Below are positions 24,807 through 32,175 of a DNA stretch of 64,000 nucleotides, piece after piece. The translations under genes were made by a program, and so were the position numbers. How positions within the stretch are numbered: position 1 is the stretch's first letter; every line of letters begins with the position of its first letter. The stretch covers positions 62,001 through 126,000 of the forward strand of contig NZ_CAKVJB010000001.1 in the NCBI RefSeq assembly GCF_934754935.1, read 5' to 3'. Origin of the DNA: an uncultured Holdemanella sp. Its GTDB lineage: Bacteria > Bacillota_I > Bacilli_A > Erysipelotrichales > Erysipelotrichaceae. The notes under the pieces are model-generated. The model was not told the DNA's origin. It saw nothing but the letters and a program-made list of their open reading frames with translations, and ran no database searches.

Positions 24807-25164
24807 TATAAAAGATAAGTATACAGATATTACAGATATTGTTAATAAAAGTATCTTAGATGAAGGAACTAAAAATGGCATTGTAGTTATTGGATCAGAA
24901 CAACAAGTTGGATTTATAGAATCAGAAAGTCTTGAATCGATTATAGATTTGGAAAACAATTTAGAATGGATTGCTCCTACTCGATTAATAGACCCTGAAA
25001 CGGTATGTGATTTGAATGAATTTAAGAATGCTTTGGTAGGTAGTTTTAAAGAATCAGCATTTCGAGATCATAAGCTTATGTTAAATGATATGAAATTGTT
25101 TTTGAGATATACAGGTAATGCCGATAAGGTACAAATATATGTAGATTGCATTTCAGAAGAATAG
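24790..25164 (+). CDS. Small protein resembling a highly divergent UPF0047 domain
   Basis: The product has 124 residues. I chose ATG at 24790, six bases after GGAGAAG and inside the end of the SIS gene. The pattern of DKYTDITDIVNKSILDEGTK, a central ENNLEW segment, and KLMLNDMKLFLRYTG with DKVQIYVDC at the end follows the strand and helix order of UPF0047, but none of the conserved histidines is present. It would then be a third, non-catalytic UPF0047-like subunit made with the double-domain protein. The similarity is only my reading of the pattern; otherwise it is a hypothetical protein. It is followed by a terminator. Confidence 0.6.
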   Translation: MKLLVDIKDKYTDITDIVNKSILDEGTKNGIVVIGSEQQVGFIESESLESIIDLENNLEWIAPTRLIDPETVCDLNEFKNALVGSFKESAFRDHKLMLNDMKLFLRYTGNADKVQIYVDCISEE

Positions 25165-25172
25165 AATTATAA

Positions 25173-25213
25173 AGTGGCTTAAATCTTCATTAAAGGTTTG
25201 AGCTACTTTTTTT
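25173..25213 (+). terminator. Intrinsic terminator of operon A
   Basis: AGTGGCTTAAATC (25173-25185) pairs with GGTTTGAGCTACT (25195-25207) through Watson-Crick and G-U pairs, followed by a run of seven T. Confidence 0.85.
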
Positions 25214-25295
25214 GTGGATTCATAAAATTCAGGGAGATATAAAAAATGTAATTAATCGAAGAAAATGAATGATAATTATAAAATTTTAATGTCTA

Positions 25296-25311
25296 TGGTA
25301 CAATATTTGCT
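25296..25311 (+). promoter_or_regulatory. Sigma-54 (-24/-12) promoter, operon B
   Basis: TGGTAC-AATAT-TTGCT has GG (25297-25298) and GC (25309-25310) 10 bases apart. The flanks match the operon A promoter closely (CTATGG before, GTATATAA after), which implies shared control. It lies 42 bases upstream of the IIA gene. Confidence 0.92.
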
Positions 25312-25352
25312 TGTATATAAGTGAACAACCTAAATAGAAAGGAGAAAGATAG

Positions 25353-25760
25353 ATGAGTAGAGTAATATTTGCCTCTCATGGTGGATTATCAAAAGGAATG
25401 AAAGACTCAGTTTCAATGATTGTTGGCGATTTGGCAAAAGATGTGGAAACATATAGCTTACTTCCTGGTGAAAATCCTGAAGACTACTATCAAGAGCTTT
25501 ATAAACAAGCCAACGAGAGTCATGAACAAATATTGGTCTTATGTGACATCAAAGGGGGGAGTGTTCATACAGCTTTATCAAAATTAGCGGTGTTAGATAA
25601 TGTAATTGTTTTTTCAGGTATGAATATGGGGCTAGCATTAGACGTTGTGTTGAGACATACACAATTAAGTGATAAAGATTTGTTAGATGTTATAACAAAT
25701 GCCCGTGATGGAATCACTATGATGAAAGAATTAAACCAAATAGAAGGCGAGGACTTCTAA
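25353..25760 (+). CDS. PTS mannose-family EIIA component
   Basis: This 135-residue cytosolic phosphocarrier accepts phosphate from HPr and passes it to EIIB. The phosphorylated histidine is in ASHGGLSKGM (His 9), the equivalent of His 10 in E. coli ManX EIIA. CDIKGGSVHTA (about residues 64-74) forms the conserved Gly-rich loop. It is first in the sigma-54-driven PTS operon, ahead of BtpA-like, EIIB, EIIC and EIID genes. The ribosome binding site GAAAGGAG is strong. Which sugar is moved is not evident. Confidence 0.93.
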   Translation: MSRVIFASHGGLSKGMKDSVSMIVGDLAKDVETYSLLPGENPEDYYQELYKQANESHEQILVLCDIKGGSVHTALSKLAVLDNVIVFSGMNMGLALDVVLRHTQLSDKDLLDVITNARDGITMMKELNQIEGEDF

Positions 25761-25811
25761 AGAGAGAGTAAAATTTGGCTTAAATTAAATGTTAAGGATG
25801 GAGGAAAAATA

Positions 25812-26555
25812 ATGGGAAACAAATTTTTAGATCTATTTAATACAAAGAAACCAGTTATTGGAATGATACATTTGAAAGGAACTAACGATGAGGAAGTATT
25901 TGAAATTGCCAAAAAAGAAATTAATGATTTTTATAATAATGGGGTTGATGCTGTAATCGTTGAAAATTATTTTGGTACATATCATAATATGATTCCTGTT
26001 TTAGAGTATCTTCAAGAAAATTTTAAAGATTATATTTATGGAGTTAACTGTTTATATATGAATACAATGACATTTGAGTTAGCTATTAAATATGATGCAG
26101 ACTTTGTACAAATTGATGCAATCTCAGGACATGTAATTGAAAGAGAAGATATTAGTTATGCAGAATTTATTAAATTGTATCGCTCTAGATATTCAGGTGC
26201 TGTAATTGGTGGTGTACGTTTTAAACACTGTCCGTATTTATCAGGAAGAACTTTAGAAGAAGATTTAAAAATTGCTATGACGCGTTGCGACGCAATTGCT
26301 GTTTCTCAAGATGAAACGGGCCAAGAGACAAGCATGGCTAAGATTCAAGAATTTAGAAATATAATTGGAGATTTCCCATTGATCGTCGGAGCTGGTATGA
26401 CAGCAGAAAACTGTGTTAAACAATTTGCAGTAGCTGATGGTGGAATCGTGGGAAGTTACTTTAAAGATACATATGAAGTTACTGGAACTGTTGATGTAGA
26501 ACATGTAAAAAAATTAATAGAGGCTAGAAATAGTTGCTTAAAGGAGGAAAACTGA
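25812..26555 (+). CDS. BtpA/SgcQ-family TIM-barrel protein
   Basis: This 247-residue protein matches the BtpA/SgcQ family, a TIM-barrel fold also found in the E. coli sgc sugar PTS cluster. Family features include PVIGMIHLKGT near the start, VDAVIVENYFG (about residues 45-55), DFVQIDAISGH, IIGGVRFKH and PLIVGAGMTAENC near the end, a phosphate-binding-like loop. BtpA was named from photosystem I biogenesis, but PTS-linked relatives probably act on a phosphorylated metabolite. The stop TGA overlaps the EIIB start by one base. Position between IIA and IIB suggests an enzyme of the pathway. Confidence 0.85.
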   Translation: MGNKFLDLFNTKKPVIGMIHLKGTNDEEVFEIAKKEINDFYNNGVDAVIVENYFGTYHNMIPVLEYLQENFKDYIYGVNCLYMNTMTFELAIKYDADFVQIDAISGHVIEREDISYAEFIKLYRSRYSGAVIGGVRFKHCPYLSGRTLEEDLKIAMTRCDAIAVSQDETGQETSMAKIQEFRNIIGDFPLIVGAGMTAENCVKQFAVADGGIVGSYFKDTYEVTGTVDVEHVKKLIEARNSCLKEEN

Positions 26556-27025
26556 TGATTGTATTATGCCGAGTAGATCATAGATTGTTACATGGTCAAG
26601 TTGCATTTACTTGGACACAAAGTGTGGGTTCAAACTGTATTCTAATCGCAAATGATGCGGTAGCTAAAGATGACTTAAGAATGACAGCATTAAGAGTTTC
26701 TAAGCCAAACGGTGTCAAATTGGTTATTAAAAGTATTGATGATTCACTTAAAGCATTAAATTCAGGAGTAACAGATAAGTATAAATTAATGATTCTTTGT
26801 GAAAGTATTAAAGATGCAGCTAGATTGGTTGAAGGATATGACAAAATCAAAGCTATTAATTTAGGTGGCATTAAAAATGAAGCTGGTAAAAAACAGATTT
26901 CAAAAGCAATTTCTGTAAATGAAGAAGAAATTGAAATCTTAAAAAAATTAAATGAAAAAGGTATCAAATTAGAAGTGCGAATGGTACCAGATGATAGTAC
27001 ACAAGATGTAATGAAACTTATTTAA
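26555..27025 (+). CDS. PTS mannose-family EIIB component
   Basis: This 156-residue phosphocarrier takes phosphate from EIIA and gives it to the incoming sugar. The active histidine lies in RVDHRLLHGQVAFTW (His 14 region), typical of the sorbose/mannose EIIB group. I chose ATG at 26555, with AAAGGAGG upstream and a one-base overlap with the BtpA stop; the longer frame from 26534 would begin inside the ribosome binding site. It should also phosphorylate the LevR-type activator to report substrate supply. Confidence 0.93.
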   Translation: MIVLCRVDHRLLHGQVAFTWTQSVGSNCILIANDAVAKDDLRMTALRVSKPNGVKLVIKSIDDSLKALNSGVTDKYKLMILCESIKDAARLVEGYDKIKAINLGGIKNEAGKKQISKAISVNEEEIEILKKLNEKGIKLEVRMVPDDSTQDVMKLI

Positions 27026-27044
27026 AGTTTAGGAGGAGAAAAAT

Positions 27045-27827
27045 ATGGATTTATTAACTGAAACATTGTTGATTACATTGGTAGCAGCTATTGGATTTGC
27101 ACATGATGGTTTAGGAAGCTTTATGTATAATAGACCAATCATCATGGGTCCGTTAGTAGGATTGGTTTTAGGTGATTTAAGACTTGGTATTATGACAGGT
27201 GCAACATTAGAATTGGTTTGGTTAGGTGCTTTCCCAGTTGGAGCAAGCTGTCCTCCAGAAATGGTATCAGGATCTATTATTGGAACAAGCTTCGTTATTA
27301 AAACCGGTGGTGATCCAGGTGCGGCAATTGCATTAGCAGTACCAGTAGCAACTTTAGTTTTAATGATTAAGAGTGGTTTAAGAGTTGTAATCACTTCTCC
27401 AGTATTCTGTGCTCATGCTGACAAATGTGCAGCCGCAGGTGATGCTAAAGGTGTAGAAAATACAGAAAGAATTGGATGGGCTTTTGAAATTATTTCATTA
27501 TCATTAATTGTAGGTGTTTCATACTATTTAGGAGTTCCTCAAATCGAGGCAATTATTAAAGCTATTCCAGAATTTGTAAATCATGGTTTGAACGTAGCAA
27601 CAGGTATTATTCCAGCAATTGGATTCGCAATGTTGTTTAAAATGATTGCTAATAAGGAAGTTGTAGCATTCTTCTTTGGTGGATTCTTACTTTCAGCTTA
27701 TTTAAAGGTACCAGTATTTGGTGTTGCCTTAATGGCATGTGTAATTGTAGCTCTTATTCTAACAATTAAACAAAATAATAAAACTTGCGTAGTAGAGGAA
27801 GGAATGGATGATGACAATGAATTCTAG
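27045..27827 (+). CDS. PTS mannose-family EIIC permease
   Basis: This 260-residue integral membrane subunit, with EIID, forms the translocation channel. The GPLVGLVLGDLRLGIMTGA and LELVWLGAFPVGASCPPE signatures of sorbose/mannose EIIC lie at about residues 36-76. Several hydrophobic helices fill the remainder, ending in a short polar tail. A good GGAGGAG site precedes ATG 27045. The 3' end overlaps the EIID start by 20 bases, so C and D are coupled. Confidence 0.93.
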   Translation: MDLLTETLLITLVAAIGFAHDGLGSFMYNRPIIMGPLVGLVLGDLRLGIMTGATLELVWLGAFPVGASCPPEMVSGSIIGTSFVIKTGGDPGAAIALAVPVATLVLMIKSGLRVVITSPVFCAHADKCAAAGDAKGVENTERIGWAFEIISLSLIVGVSYYLGVPQIEAIIKAIPEFVNHGLNVATGIIPAIGFAMLFKMIANKEVVAFFFGGFLLSAYLKVPVFGVALMACVIVALILTIKQNNKTCVVEEGMDDDNEF

Positions 27828-28632
27828 TGAAAAAAAATTAACTCAAAAGGATTTAATGGGTATCTTTTGGAGATCATTTAGACAAGATGCCGTATGGAAC
27901 TTTGAACGACAACAAAATTTAGGCTCTGCTTATACAATGTCTAGAGTTGTTGGTAAATTATATGAAGATGATAAAGAAAAACGTGCTCGTGCTTTACAAA
28001 GACATGTTGACTTTATGGCAATCACACCACACTTATCAACATTGTTATATGGAATCTTGGCAGCAATGGAAGAAGAAAATGCAAATAATAGTGACTTTGA
28101 TGAAAGTTCAATCAGTGCGGTTCGTGCTTCATTAATGGGGCCAATTGCTGGTATAGGAGACTCCTTGCTTTGGGGAACATTACGTATTATCGCAGCTGGT
28201 ATTGCAATTTCATTCTCACAAAATGGAAGTATTTTAGGACCATTGTTATTCTTATTGATTATCAACGTGCCATGTATGATTTTAAGATATGTTTGCTTAT
28301 TTAAAGGATATGAATTAGGTACTAGTTTCTTTAAAAAGGTTCTTGATTCAGGAATCATGGATACAGTTACTTATGTTGCTTCCGCAATTGGTTTGATGGT
28401 AATTGGTTGTATGACAGCTTCAATGGTTGCCTTAGAATTACCATTCATGGTTGGTAGTGGAGATTTCGCTCAACCACTTCAAGGCTATATTGATCAAATC
28501 ATGCCTTGTTTGTTGCCATTAGCAATTTTTGGACTTATGGTTGCTTTATTAAATAAAAAAATCAAAACTACAACAATTTTGATTTTTACAATTGTAATTA
28601 GTATTGCATTAGCTTTCTTTGGAATTGTTTAA
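27808..28632 (+). CDS. PTS mannose-family EIID permease
   Basis: This 274-residue partner of EIIC has the family N-terminus LTQKDLMGIFWRSF, the long soluble amphipathic part and PIAGIGDSLLWGT (about residues 112-124), the GxGDxxxWG motif of EIID. The C-terminal third holds hydrophobic helices. The start is within the end of EIIC; ATG 27808 is used, with ATGs at 27811 and 27817 as alternatives. It completes an IIA-BtpA-IIB-IIC-IID order in the sigma-54 operon. Confidence 0.93.
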   Translation: MMTMNSSEKKLTQKDLMGIFWRSFRQDAVWNFERQQNLGSAYTMSRVVGKLYEDDKEKRARALQRHVDFMAITPHLSTLLYGILAAMEEENANNSDFDESSISAVRASLMGPIAGIGDSLLWGTLRIIAAGIAISFSQNGSILGPLLFLLIINVPCMILRYVCLFKGYELGTSFFKKVLDSGIMDTVTYVASAIGLMVIGCMTASMVALELPFMVGSGDFAQPLQGYIDQIMPCLLPLAIFGLMVALLNKKIKTTTILIFTIVISIALAFFGIV

Positions 28633-28697
28633 AATAATAATTTAGGACGATTTCTACAACAATTACAAATAGCTAGTTTAAAGTATTAAGTTATGTG

Positions 28698-28730
28698 AAA
28701 GTCGCTCCTGGTTATGGAGCGACTTTTGTG
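28698..28730 (+). terminator. Intrinsic terminator of the sigma-54 PTS operon
   Basis: AAAGTCGCTCC (28698-28708) pairs perfectly with GGAGCGACTTT (28716-28726) around a 7-base loop, followed by TGTG. The U run is short, so read-through into the next HAD gene is possible. Confidence 0.8.
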
Positions 28731-28745
28731 TAAAGGAGGGATGGA

Positions 28746-29549
28746 ATGAGTACATTATATGTATCGGATTTAGATGGAACACTTTTAAAAAGTGATGAAA
28801 CAATATCAGAATATACGGAAAAAGTGATAAATCAATTTATAGATAATGGCGGGTATTTTTCATACGCAACCGCTCGATCTATATTTACTGCAAGTAAAGT
28901 AGCTAAAGGAATTCATACAAATATACCAGTGATTGTTTATAATGGGAGTTTTTTAGTAAATACTGATGGAAAAATGTTACTATCAAATTTTTTTGATAAA
29001 GAAATTTATGATGTTTTAAATGATTTATTTATGAATGATATTTATCCTATTGTATACACTTTCATTGATGATAAAGAAAAATTTTCATATATACCTAAGC
29101 TGTGTACAGACGGAATGAAAAGATTCTTGGATACTCGAAAAGGGGATGTGAGAATTAATGAAGTAAATACTACAGAAGAGTTAAAAAATGGAAGTATATT
29201 TTACCTGGCTTGTATAGATACAGCTGAAAAATTAGAGCCTTTTTATTTAAAATATAAAGATAAATATCATTGTGTTTACCAAAGAGATTTTTATACAAAT
29301 GATCCATGGTTGGAAATCTTACCGTTGGAAGCAAAAAAGTCAAATGCAATCAAACAACTACAGAATTATTTAAAGTGTGATGAACTTGTTGTGTTTGGAA
29401 ATGGCAAAAATGATATAGATATGTTTCAGGTTGCTGATGAAAGCTATGCAGTTGAAAATGCGTGTGATGAATTGAAAAAGTATGCTACAGGAATGATTGA
29501 TTCAAATGACAATGATGGTGTAGCAAAATGGATAGAGAATAAAATATAG
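28746..29549 (+). CDS. Cof-type HAD phosphatase (HAD-IIB)
   Basis: This 267-residue haloacid-dehalogenase-type hydrolase has motif I DLDGTLLKSD (residues 8-17), a Cof-type C2B cap in the middle, Lys in the LEAKKSNAIKQL segment (about 195-205) and motif IV FGNGKNDIDMF (about 217-227). Such proteins dephosphorylate sugar phosphates or nucleotides. It starts with AAAGGAGGG just after the terminator of the PTS operon, so it may be partly cotranscribed with it. It is followed at once by the remnant of a second HAD gene. The substrate is unknown. Confidence 0.88.
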   Translation: MSTLYVSDLDGTLLKSDETISEYTEKVINQFIDNGGYFSYATARSIFTASKVAKGIHTNIPVIVYNGSFLVNTDGKMLLSNFFDKEIYDVLNDLFMNDIYPIVYTFIDDKEKFSYIPKLCTDGMKRFLDTRKGDVRINEVNTTEELKNGSIFYLACIDTAEKLEPFYLKYKDKYHCVYQRDFYTNDPWLEILPLEAKKSNAIKQLQNYLKCDELVVFGNGKNDIDMFQVADESYAVENACDELKKYATGMIDSNDNDGVAKWIENKI

Positions 29550-29557
29550 GAGACATT

Positions 29558-29885
29558 ATGGCAATTAACGCATTGTTTTTTGATATGGACGGATACGGAG
29601 ACCCTATATCGAAGTGTTTGAATACATTTGTAAAAAACATGATTATTACTTTCTAAAAGAATATTAGCTTAGTATGCTTGGGACAAGTTATTTCGATTAT
29701 TTGATTTACCATAAGGATTATCCATGGTTAGAGGAAATGTTGGAAATAGCTGATGATGAATTTGTTTCTTATTATGTGAAATGTGCTTGGGTTGTCTTCA
29801 TCGATGCTCTAAATTTGCGATTTACTATGGAAATAAAAAGACAAAGAGGCATGGTCAGTATAAAAATCCGTATGTGGAACTGTAG
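29558..29885 (+). pseudogene. Decayed HAD-superfamily hydrolase remnant
   Basis: AGGAGA and ATG at 29558 start MAINALFFDMDG, a clear HAD motif I, but the frame ends after about 32 codons. In another frame EVFEYICKKHDYYFLKEY continues the cap region until a TAG at about 29668, and the same frame resumes as SMLGTSYFDYLIYHKDYPW to about 29800. From 29814 a third frame reads FAIYYGNKKTKRHGQYKN and stops at 29885. This is consistent with frameshift, nonsense and deletion damage to a beta-phosphoglucomutase-like gene. The origin of the last tail is not recognised. Confidence 0.75.
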
Positions 29886-29900
29886 TAAGGTCCTTTTTTT

Positions 29901-29934
29901 GTATACCAAAACATGATATGATGGGTATACCAAT
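29901..29934. promoter_or_regulatory. Putative GntR operators upstream of the lone UTRA gene
   Basis: GTATACCAAA (29901-29910) and GGTATACCAAT (29924-29934) match the inverted form of the ATTGGTATAT motif repeated before the second PTS operon. They lie 20-50 bases upstream of ATG 29954 and suggest autoregulation. Confidence 0.55.
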
Positions 29935-29953
29935 TATATAGGGAGAAAAGAGC

Positions 29954-30475
29954 ATGGATAAGGATAATATATATGTACTTCGCGACATAGATTGTTTTAT
30001 GTCGGTCACAGAAGCCATACGCGAACAAGGGCTTACTTTAGAAAATCGTATCATTGAAAAGAAAGTGATTGAATCCAATTACTATTTATCGAAACAATTA
30101 AATGTGCCATTGGCTACAAAACTTTTTTACTTGTGTCGAGTTCGATATGTGGAAGGAATCGCCAAATCGATTGAAAAAACGTATATTGAATATTCAAAGG
30201 TGGAAGGAATCGAAGAATATAATCTTGGGAGCACATCATTCTATGGACTATTATTAAGAGAATATGGTGTACAGGTGTATGAAACACAAGAAGAATTATT
30301 ATTGGTGGAGGCAAAAAGAGAAGAAAAAAGATTATTAGGATTAGAAGGAAAATGTGAGATTTTATTAAATCGTGGAACTTCTTATGTTTCAATAGAAGAT
30401 CATGAGCCTTTTGAATATTTTGAAATGTCCAGTCTACCAAGCTTTTATAGATATAGGAGTGTGACTGAAATATGA
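29954..30475 (+). CDS. Stand-alone UTRA effector domain without DNA-binding part
   Basis: This 173-residue protein corresponds to the UTRA ligand-binding domain of GntR/HutC regulators: SVTEAIREQGLTLENRII, the KLFYLCRVRYVEGIAKSIEK strand pair, EYNLGSTSFYGLLLREYGV and the closing HEPFEYFEMSSLPSFYRYR segment. The N-terminal winged helix that normally precedes it is absent, and the frame starts with its own ATG and GGGAG site, so this is not an obvious truncation. The stop overlaps the next gene, a complete GntR/UTRA regulator, as ATGA. It may pair with that regulator and sense a second ligand; this is inferred. Confidence 0.8.
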   Translation: MDKDNIYVLRDIDCFMSVTEAIREQGLTLENRIIEKKVIESNYYLSKQLNVPLATKLFYLCRVRYVEGIAKSIEKTYIEYSKVEGIEEYNLGSTSFYGLLLREYGVQVYETQEELLLVEAKREEKRLLGLEGKCEILLNRGTSYVSIEDHEPFEYFEMSSLPSFYRYRSVTEI

Positions 30476-31203
30476 GTGAAAAACCAATCTATGTACAGTT
30501 GATGGACAGTATCAAGAAGAAAATTCAGGATGGACAACTTAAAGTGGGAGATCGCTTAGTGAGTGAAAGAGAGATGTCCGAACAATATGGAATCAATCGA
30601 ATGACAGTGCGAAATGCATTAAAAAAACTTCAAGAAGAAGGGGTTATTGAAACAAAAAGAGGCAGTGGCAATTATGTTGCGAAAGTTCCATATGTTGAAG
30701 AAAAACTAGAATTAGGGCGTGCTGGCGTCTATTCTTTGAGTGCACAGATTCGTCAAAAGGGAATGAAATCGAGTCGTAAAACACTATCTTTGACAAAGAT
30801 AAAACCGGAAGGTAAATTAGAAAAAGTCTTTCCTAATGAAGATCATATATATGAAATCATTCGTTTATCGTATATCAATGATGAGCCTTATGCTTTGCAG
30901 AAGGTATATATTCCTTGTTCTAAATTTGAGGATGCCGAGCGCTTTGATTTTGAAGGCTTTTCATTATATGACTATATGGATGACATGGGACATCGTCCTA
31001 GAACGATGGTTTCTTATTTGCGCATTGATTCTTTACCGGTAGAGTATCGAAAATATATGGATATCGAAAGAAATGTATTTATTTTTGATTATCATGGCTA
31101 TGATGAAAATCGTGAATTGGTAGAATATACGATTTCATATCATAATCCAAAGTATTCATCTTTTAAATATAAAACGCAAGGATTGAAATTTAGAAGTCAA
31201 TAA
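30472..31203 (+). CDS. GntR-family transcription regulator (HutC/UTRA type)
   Basis: This 243-residue regulator has an N-terminal winged helix (about residues 5-75; SEREMSEQYGINRMTVRNAL is the recognition region and ETKRGSGNYVA the wing). A UTRA effector domain fills about 90-240, which in relatives binds phosphorylated sugars such as GlcN-6-P. It precedes a mannose-type PTS operon whose promoter carries repeats of ATTGGTATAT, so it is very likely the repressor of that operon, released by a sugar phosphate made by the PTS. It is coupled to the lone UTRA gene by a 4-base overlap. Confidence 0.92.
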   Translation: MSEKPIYVQLMDSIKKKIQDGQLKVGDRLVSEREMSEQYGINRMTVRNALKKLQEEGVIETKRGSGNYVAKVPYVEEKLELGRAGVYSLSAQIRQKGMKSSRKTLSLTKIKPEGKLEKVFPNEDHIYEIIRLSYINDEPYALQKVYIPCSKFEDAERFDFEGFSLYDYMDDMGHRPRTMVSYLRIDSLPVEYRKYMDIERNVFIFDYHGYDENRELVEYTISYHNPKYSSFKYKTQGLKFRSQ

Positions 31204-31228
31204 ATTGGTATATAAGTATATCAGAATT

Positions 31229-31261
31229 GAGGTATCTGATTGATAGATATCTCTTTTTTTG
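31229..31261 (+). terminator. Intrinsic terminator of the GntR operon
   Basis: GAGGTATCT (31229-31237) pairs with AGATATCTC (31245-31253) with one G-U pair, followed by eight T. Confidence 0.85.
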
Positions 31262-31274
31262 CGTTTAATATAGA

Positions 31275-31365
31275 ATTGGTATATATGTGTGCCAAAGAAA
31301 TTGTTGATATTGGTATATATACATGGTATAAATGAATCAGAAAATGGTATTACATATATACCAAT
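31275..31365 (+). promoter_or_regulatory. Promoter of PTS operon C with GntR-type operators
   Basis: TTGATA (31304-31309), 17 bases and TATAAA (31327-31332) form a sigma-A promoter. ATTGGTATATAT occurs at 31275-31286 and again at 31309-31320 inside the spacer; the inverted form ATATATACCAAT lies at 31354-31365. A further ATTGGTATAT is at 31204, at the end of the gntR gene. Repression by the adjacent GntR protein is inferred. Confidence 0.75.
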
Positions 31366-31386
31366 GTCATTAAGGAGGAGAGAAAT

Positions 31387-32172
31387 ATGACATTTATTCA
31401 GGCGTTACTAATCGGCTTGATTGCCGGCTTAACCGTTTTGGATGGAAACTGGTTAGGTGAAGCTAAATTCCGTGAACCCGTTGTTACTGGATTCTTAGTT
31501 GGTTTAGCTTTAGGAGATGTTACGAAAGGATTGAAGGTTGGTGCTGAATTACAACTTTTATGGATGGGAGCAACTGGTATTGGTCCTACTGCTCAACTTG
31601 ATATCGGTACTGGTGGAACAATTGGTGCAGCTGTTGCAATCATGACTGGCAAAGGTGCTGAAACAGCGATTCTATTTGGTGTTCCAGTCGCAGTTGTTAT
31701 GCAGTTTATTAACACATTACTAATTGCTTCTTATTCTGGATTGATGCACAAAGTAGATAATGATATTGAAGCAGGTAACTTTAAATCAATCGCATTGACT
31801 CATCATTTCTGTAACTGGGCAACATTCGCACTATATTCATTAGTTGCGTTTGTCGCAATGTATTTTGGACATGGTGTTATCCAAGCAATCGCAGATGGAC
31901 TTCCTGCATGGGCAAATGCTGGATTGAACGGTGTAGCTGCATTACTTCCTGCATTAGGATTTGCGTTATTGTTGAACATTATCTTCGAAAAAGATTTAAC
32001 ACCATACTTAATTATTGGATTTGTTCTTGCAGCATATGCAGGTCAGGCAATTACTATGGTTGGTATCACATTGATCGCATTCGCAATCGCAATGATCATT
32101 TATCAAATTCGCTCAAACCAACAAACTGTTGTTCAAAGTGCTTCAACTTTGGATGATGAATGGGAGGACTAA
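31387..32172 (+). CDS. PTS mannose-family EIIC permease (operon C)
   Basis: This 261-residue membrane subunit carries the signatures REPVVTGFLVGLALGD (about residues 29-44) and LQLLWMGATGIGPTA (about 56-70). It has the usual run of hydrophobic helices and a polar C-terminus. It is paralogous to the EIIC at 27045 but clearly different, for instance TGIGPTAQLD in place of FPVGASCPPE, which suggests a different sugar. It opens operon C, whose order IIC-IID-IIB-SIS-HAD-IIA-SIS differs from that of the sigma-54 operon. Confidence 0.93.
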   Translation: MTFIQALLIGLIAGLTVLDGNWLGEAKFREPVVTGFLVGLALGDVTKGLKVGAELQLLWMGATGIGPTAQLDIGTGGTIGAAVAIMTGKGAETAILFGVPVAVVMQFINTLLIASYSGLMHKVDNDIEAGNFKSIALTHHFCNWATFALYSLVAFVAMYFGHGVIQAIADGLPAWANAGLNGVAALLPALGFALLLNIIFEKDLTPYLIIGFVLAAYAGQAITMVGITLIAFAIAMIIYQIRSNQQTVVQSASTLDDEWED

Positions 32173-32175
32173 AAC

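Noticed and set aside
26596..27394. Long antisense frames opposite EIIB and EIIC
   Set aside because: The sense strand encodes clear PTS domains; these frames arise from codon bias.
27930..28358. 142-codon antisense frame within EIID
   Set aside because: It is opposite a well-conserved PTS gene, with no start signals and no recognisable protein features.
29558..29885. Intact small HAD hydrolase
   Set aside because: The frame is broken by a shift and a nonsense codon, and motifs II-IV are missing.
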